From: Pseudomonadota bacterium
Lineage (GTDB): Bacteria > Pseudomonadota > Gammaproteobacteria > Burkholderiales > SG8-39
Assembly: GCA_003242425.1 (NCBI GenBank)
Contig: QGUL01000044.1
Span: forward strand, 1 to 9,068
DNA: 9,068 nt
Direction: 5' to 3'
Every line of letters begins with the position of its first letter. The first letter of the stretch is position 1. Positions 6,278-9,068 of the stretch are shown piece after piece. The position numbers were made by a program, and so were the translations under genes. The notes beneath the pieces were generated by a model that worked only from the letters and a program-made list of their open reading frames with translations, was not told the origin of the DNA and ran no database searches.

Positions 6278-6302
6278 CTCATTGCCAAGTGAGGAGACAG
6301 AC

Positions 6303-6494
6303 ATGGCCGAACCGAAACTGAGCCGCAGAAAGTTCATGCTTTCAGTCGGGGCAGGCACCGCGGCAGCCGCGGCGGTGGTCGCCGCCAAAGCGGTGCCGCA
6401 AGCGAACGCAGCGCAGCAGGCGCAGGCGCCCGCGCGCAAGGGTTACCAACTGAGTGAACACGTGCGGAAGTACTACCGCACCACCCTCGTCTGA
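6303..6494 (+). CDS. Small twin-arginine-signal protein of formate dehydrogenase operons
   Basis: The 63-residue product begins with a clear Tat leader: S7-R-R-K-F-M followed by an Ala/Val-rich core to about residue 36, ending in QANAAQQAQA, a plausible signal-peptidase site. Little remains after cleavage: a short Ala-rich linker and the tail GYQLSEHVRKYYRTTLV (47-63). This matches the small family annotated as 'formate dehydrogenase region TAT target'. A strong GAGGAG at 6291-6296 sits 6 bases before the ATG. It lies 25 bp after the chaperone gene and 13 bp before fdhA, so it is clearly co-expressed with them. Whether the tail is an FDH subunit, an assembly peptide or a cofactor-loading decoy is not known. 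Confidence 0.88.
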   Translation: MAEPKLSRRKFMLSVGAGTAAAAAVVAAKAVPQANAAQQAQAPARKGYQLSEHVRKYYRTTLV

Positions 6495-6507
6495 ATAGGA
6501 GGTGGCC

Positions 6508-9068
6508 ATGTTGTTGACTAAGAAAAGCGGCAGCGGAGCTTCCGCGCGGCCCGGCGCGCTGGCGCAGGGGCTTGCCGCGGCGCTCGGCGAGACCATCGAC
6601 CGGCGGACTTTCCTCAAGCGTTCGGGCATCACGGTCGGCGCCGGGGCATTCGCGGCGCAGTTGCCCTTCAACATGATCACCGAGGCGAAGGCGCAGCAGA
6701 AACCCGCCAATGCGCCGAAGGTGGAGGTCAAGCGTACGGTCTGTACCCACTGTTCGGTGGGCTGCGCGATCGACGCGGTGGTCGAGAACGGTGTCTGGGT
6801 GCGTCAGGAGCCGGTGTTCGATTCGCCCATCAACCTCGGCGCGCATTGCGCCAAGGGCGCGTCGGTGCGCGAGCACGGCATGACCGAACACTCGCACCGC
6901 CTCAAGTATCCGATGAAGCTGGTGAACGGCAAGTATCAGCGCATCAGCTGGGAGCAGGCGATCGACGAGATCAGCAAGAAGATGCTGAAGATCCGCGAGG
7001 AGTCGGGCCCCGACGCGATGTACTTCATCGGCTCTTCGAAGCACTCCAACGAGCAGGCCTACCTGCTCTGCAAGTGGGTGCGGCTGTGGGGCACGAACAA
7101 CTGCGACCACCAGGCGCGCATCTGCCACTCCACGACCGTCGCGGGTGTGGCGAACACCTGGGGCTACGGCGCGATGACCAACTCCTACAACGACATGCAC
7201 AACGCCAAGGCGATCCTCTATATCGGATCGAACGCGGCGGAGGCGCATCCGGTGTCGATGCTGCACGCGCTGCATGCCAAGGAGAACGGCGCCAAGGTCA
7301 TCGTCTGCGATCCGCGCTTCACGCGTACCGCGGCCAAGGCCGACCAGTACATCCGCTTCCGTTCCGGTACCGACATCGCCGTGCTGTTCGGCATGCTGTA
7401 CCACATCTTCAAGAACGGCTGGGAGGACAAGGAGTACATCTCCAAGCGCGTCTACGGCATGGACAAGGTGCGCGAGGAAGTGCTCAAGACCTGGACGCCC
7501 GAGGAGGTCGAGCGCGTGAGCGGCGTGCCCGAGGCGGAGCTCTACAAGGCGGCCGAGACCATGGCCAAGAACCGGCCCTCGACCATCGTCTGGTGCATGG
7601 GGCAGACGCAGCACACCATCGGTAACGCCATGGTGCGCGCCTCCTGCATCCTGCAGCTCGCGCTCGGCAACATCGGCGTCTCGGGCGGCGGTGCCAACAT
7701 CTTCCGCGGCCACGACAACGTGCAGGGCGCGACCGACGTGGGCCCGAACCCGGACTCGCTGCCCGGTTACTACGGCATCGCCGAAGGGGCGTACAAGCAC
7801 TGGTGCCGGGTCTGGAACGTCGATTTCGAGTGGCTGAAGGGACGCTTCGCCGCGCCGGAGATGATGACCAAGCCCGGCATCACGGTGTCGCGCTGGATCG
7901 ACGGCGTGCTCGAGAAGAACGAGATGATCGACCAGGGGCCGAACATCCGCGGCGTGTTCTACTGGGGCCATGCGCCGAACTCGCAGTCGCGCGGCCTGGA
8001 GATGAAACGCGCGATGGACAAGCTCGATCTGCTGGTGGTGATCGATCCCTATCCGTCGGCGACCGCGGCGATGGCGGCGATGCCCGGCAACCCCGAGGAT
8101 CTCAACCCCAACCGCGACGTCTATCTGCTGCCGGCAGCCACGCAGTTCGAGACTTCGGGCTCGTGCACGGCTTCCAACCGGTCGCTGCAGTGGCGCGAGA
8201 AGGTCATCGATCCGCTGTTCGAGTCGAAGACCGACCACGAGATCATGTACCTCTTCGCGCAGAAGCTGGGCTTTGCCGATCAACTCGTCGGCAAGCGCGA
8301 CGGCAAGCAGAACATCCAGGTCGTCAACAACGAACCGGTGGTCGAGGACATCCTGCGCGAGATCAACCGCGGCACCTGGACCATCGGCTACACCGGCCAG
8401 TCGCCCGAGCGGCTCAAGGCGCACATGCGCAACATGCACGTGTTCGACGTCAAGACGCTGCGCGCCAAGGGCGGCGTGGACAAGGAGACGGGCTACGTGC
8501 TCGACGGCGACTACTTCGGCCTGCCGTGGCCGTGCTACGGCACGCCGGAGCTGAAGCACCCCGGCACGCACGTGCTCTACAACAACGAGCTGCACGTGAT
8601 GGAGGGCGGCGGTTGCTTCCGCGCCAACTTCGGCGTGGAGCGCGACGGCGTGAGCCTGCTTGCCGAGGACGGCTCGCATCCCAAGGGCAGCGACATCACC
8701 ACCGGCTATCCCGAGTTCGACCACGTGCTGCTGAAGAAGCTCGGCTGGTGGGATGAGCTCACCGAAGAGGAGAAGAAGGAGGCCGAAGGCAAGAACTGGA
8801 AGACCGACCTCTCGGGCGGGATCATCCGCGTGGCCATGAAGCACGGCTGCCATCCCTTCGGCAACGCCAAGGCGCGCGCCATCGTGTGGAACTTCCCCGA
8901 TCCGATCCCGGTGCACCGCGAGCCGCTGTACAGCCCGCGTCCGGACCTGGTCGAGAAGTACCCGACCCACGACGACAAGAAGGCGTTCTGGCGCCTGCCA
9001 ACGCCCTTCAAAAGCGGCAAGGGAAAAAACCGCGAAACACGAAACAAATTCCCAACCGGGCCAACAAG
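6508..9068 (+). CDS. fdhA: Formate dehydrogenase catalytic (alpha) subunit, 3' truncated by window edge
   Basis: This molybdopterin (bis-MGD) oxidoreductase oxidises formate to CO2 in the periplasm; 853 residues are visible and the frame is still open at the edge. The ATG at 6508 follows a near-perfect AGGAGG (6497-6502). The leader carries D31-R-R-T-F-L-K and a hydrophobic stretch ending at AKA-QQ (62/63), a Tat signal with Asp instead of the usual Ser/Thr. The 4Fe-4S motif is C79-x2-C82-x3-C86-x27-C114, followed by the electron-relay Lys116. The metal ligand region reads ARIC206H, then TVAGVANTWGYGAMTNS: Cys in place of selenocysteine, with the adjacent catalytic His207. Cofactor-binding segments such as GSNAAEAHP, CDPRFTRTA and GGGANIFRGHDNVQGATD are intact. 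The protein departs from the family after AFWRLPT (about 9003), probably through read errors. The beta and gamma subunits are expected downstream. Confidence 0.95.
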   Translation, partial: MLLTKKSGSGASARPGALAQGLAAALGETIDRRTFLKRSGITVGAGAFAAQLPFNMITEAKAQQKPANAPKVEVKRTVCTHCSVGCAIDAVVENGVWVRQEPVFDSPINLGAHCAKGASVREHGMTEHSHRLKYPMKLVNGKYQRISWEQAIDEISKKMLKIREESGPDAMYFIGSSKHSNEQAYLLCKWVRLWGTNNCDHQARICHSTTVAGVANTWGYGAMTNSYNDMHNAKAILYIGSNAAEAHPVSMLHALHAKENGAKVIVCDPRFTRTAAKADQYIRFRSGTDIAVLFGMLYHIFKNGWEDKEYISKRVYGMDKVREEVLKTWTPEEVERVSGVPEAELYKAAETMAKNRPSTIVWCMGQTQHTIGNAMVRASCILQLALGNIGVSGGGANIFRGHDNVQGATDVGPNPDSLPGYYGIAEGAYKHWCRVWNVDFEWLKGRFAAPEMMTKPGITVSRWIDGVLEKNEMIDQGPNIRGVFYWGHAPNSQSRGLEMKRAMDKLDLLVVIDPYPSATAAMAAMPGNPEDLNPNRDVYLLPAATQFETSGSCTASNRSLQWREKVIDPLFESKTDHEIMYLFAQKLGFADQLVGKRDGKQNIQVVNNEPVVEDILREINRGTWTIGYTGQSPERLKAHMRNMHVFDVKTLRAKGGVDKETGYVLDGDYFGLPWPCYGTPELKHPGTHVLYNNELHVMEGGGCFRANFGVERDGVSLLAEDGSHPKGSDITTGYPEFDHVLLKKLGWWDELTEEEKKEAEGKNWKTDLSGGIIRVAMKHGCHPFGNAKARAIVWNFPDPIPVHREPLYSPRPDLVEKYPTHDDKKAFWRLPTPFKSGKGKNRETRNKFPTGPT

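Noticed and set aside
7123..7128. Selenocysteine codon and SECIS element in fdhA
   Set aside because: The metal-ligand codon is TGC (Cys206), not TGA, so no selenocysteine insertion is involved.
6334..8970. An 878-codon open frame on the minus strand opposite fdhA
   Set aside because: It mirrors the codon-position GC bias of fdhA; its translation is rich in His, Arg, Ala, Val and Leu with no recognisable domain, and it lacks a ribosome site. It is a shadow of the well-supported sense gene.

Overview
The window is a GC-rich (roughly two-thirds G+C) formate dehydrogenase (FDH) and molybdenum-cofactor locus with no mobile elements, RNA genes or CRISPR. Gene content and order look proteobacterial. 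The FdhD variant, the DUF3305/DUF3306 pair, the polyferredoxin, the TorD-like chaperone and the small Tat protein before the FDH catalytic subunit suggest a respiratory betaproteobacterium (Burkholderiales or Rhodocyclales type). A gammaproteobacterial relative cannot be excluded from sequence alone.

Layout: two divergent gene groups flank a 100-bp intergenic region (about 2240-2339). Leftward lie moaA, fdhD and the start of mobA, tightly spaced (27-bp gap, then a 4-bp GTGA overlap) and running off the left edge. They cover the first step of molybdopterin synthesis, sulfur insertion into FDH cofactor, and guanylylation to the dinucleotide cofactor. Rightward lie a DUF3305 gene and a DUF3306 gene (ATGA overlap). 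Then comes a 134-bp AT-rich gap with the best promoter in the window, overlapped by a 28-bp palindrome. After it follow a 690-residue multi-cluster iron-sulfur protein, a TorD/DmsD-family chaperone, a 63-residue Tat-signal protein, and the molybdenum-containing FDH catalytic subunit, which is cut by the right edge.

Together these encode a periplasmic, Cys-type (not selenocysteine) formate dehydrogenase and much of its maturation machinery. The FeS beta and cytochrome b gamma subunits would be expected beyond the right edge but are not in the window. The least understood parts are the DUF3305/DUF3306 pair and the polyferredoxin. The polyferredoxin looks like a mosaic of an HdrA-like N-terminal domain, several ferredoxin modules (one with His in place of a Cys) and a degenerate MvhD-like segment. 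The palindrome has the half-site spacing of a ModE molybdate-responsive site, which would link the operon to molybdenum supply.

Both extreme ends (about 1-65 and 9004-9068) depart abruptly from their protein families and probably hold sequencing errors at read or contig ends.
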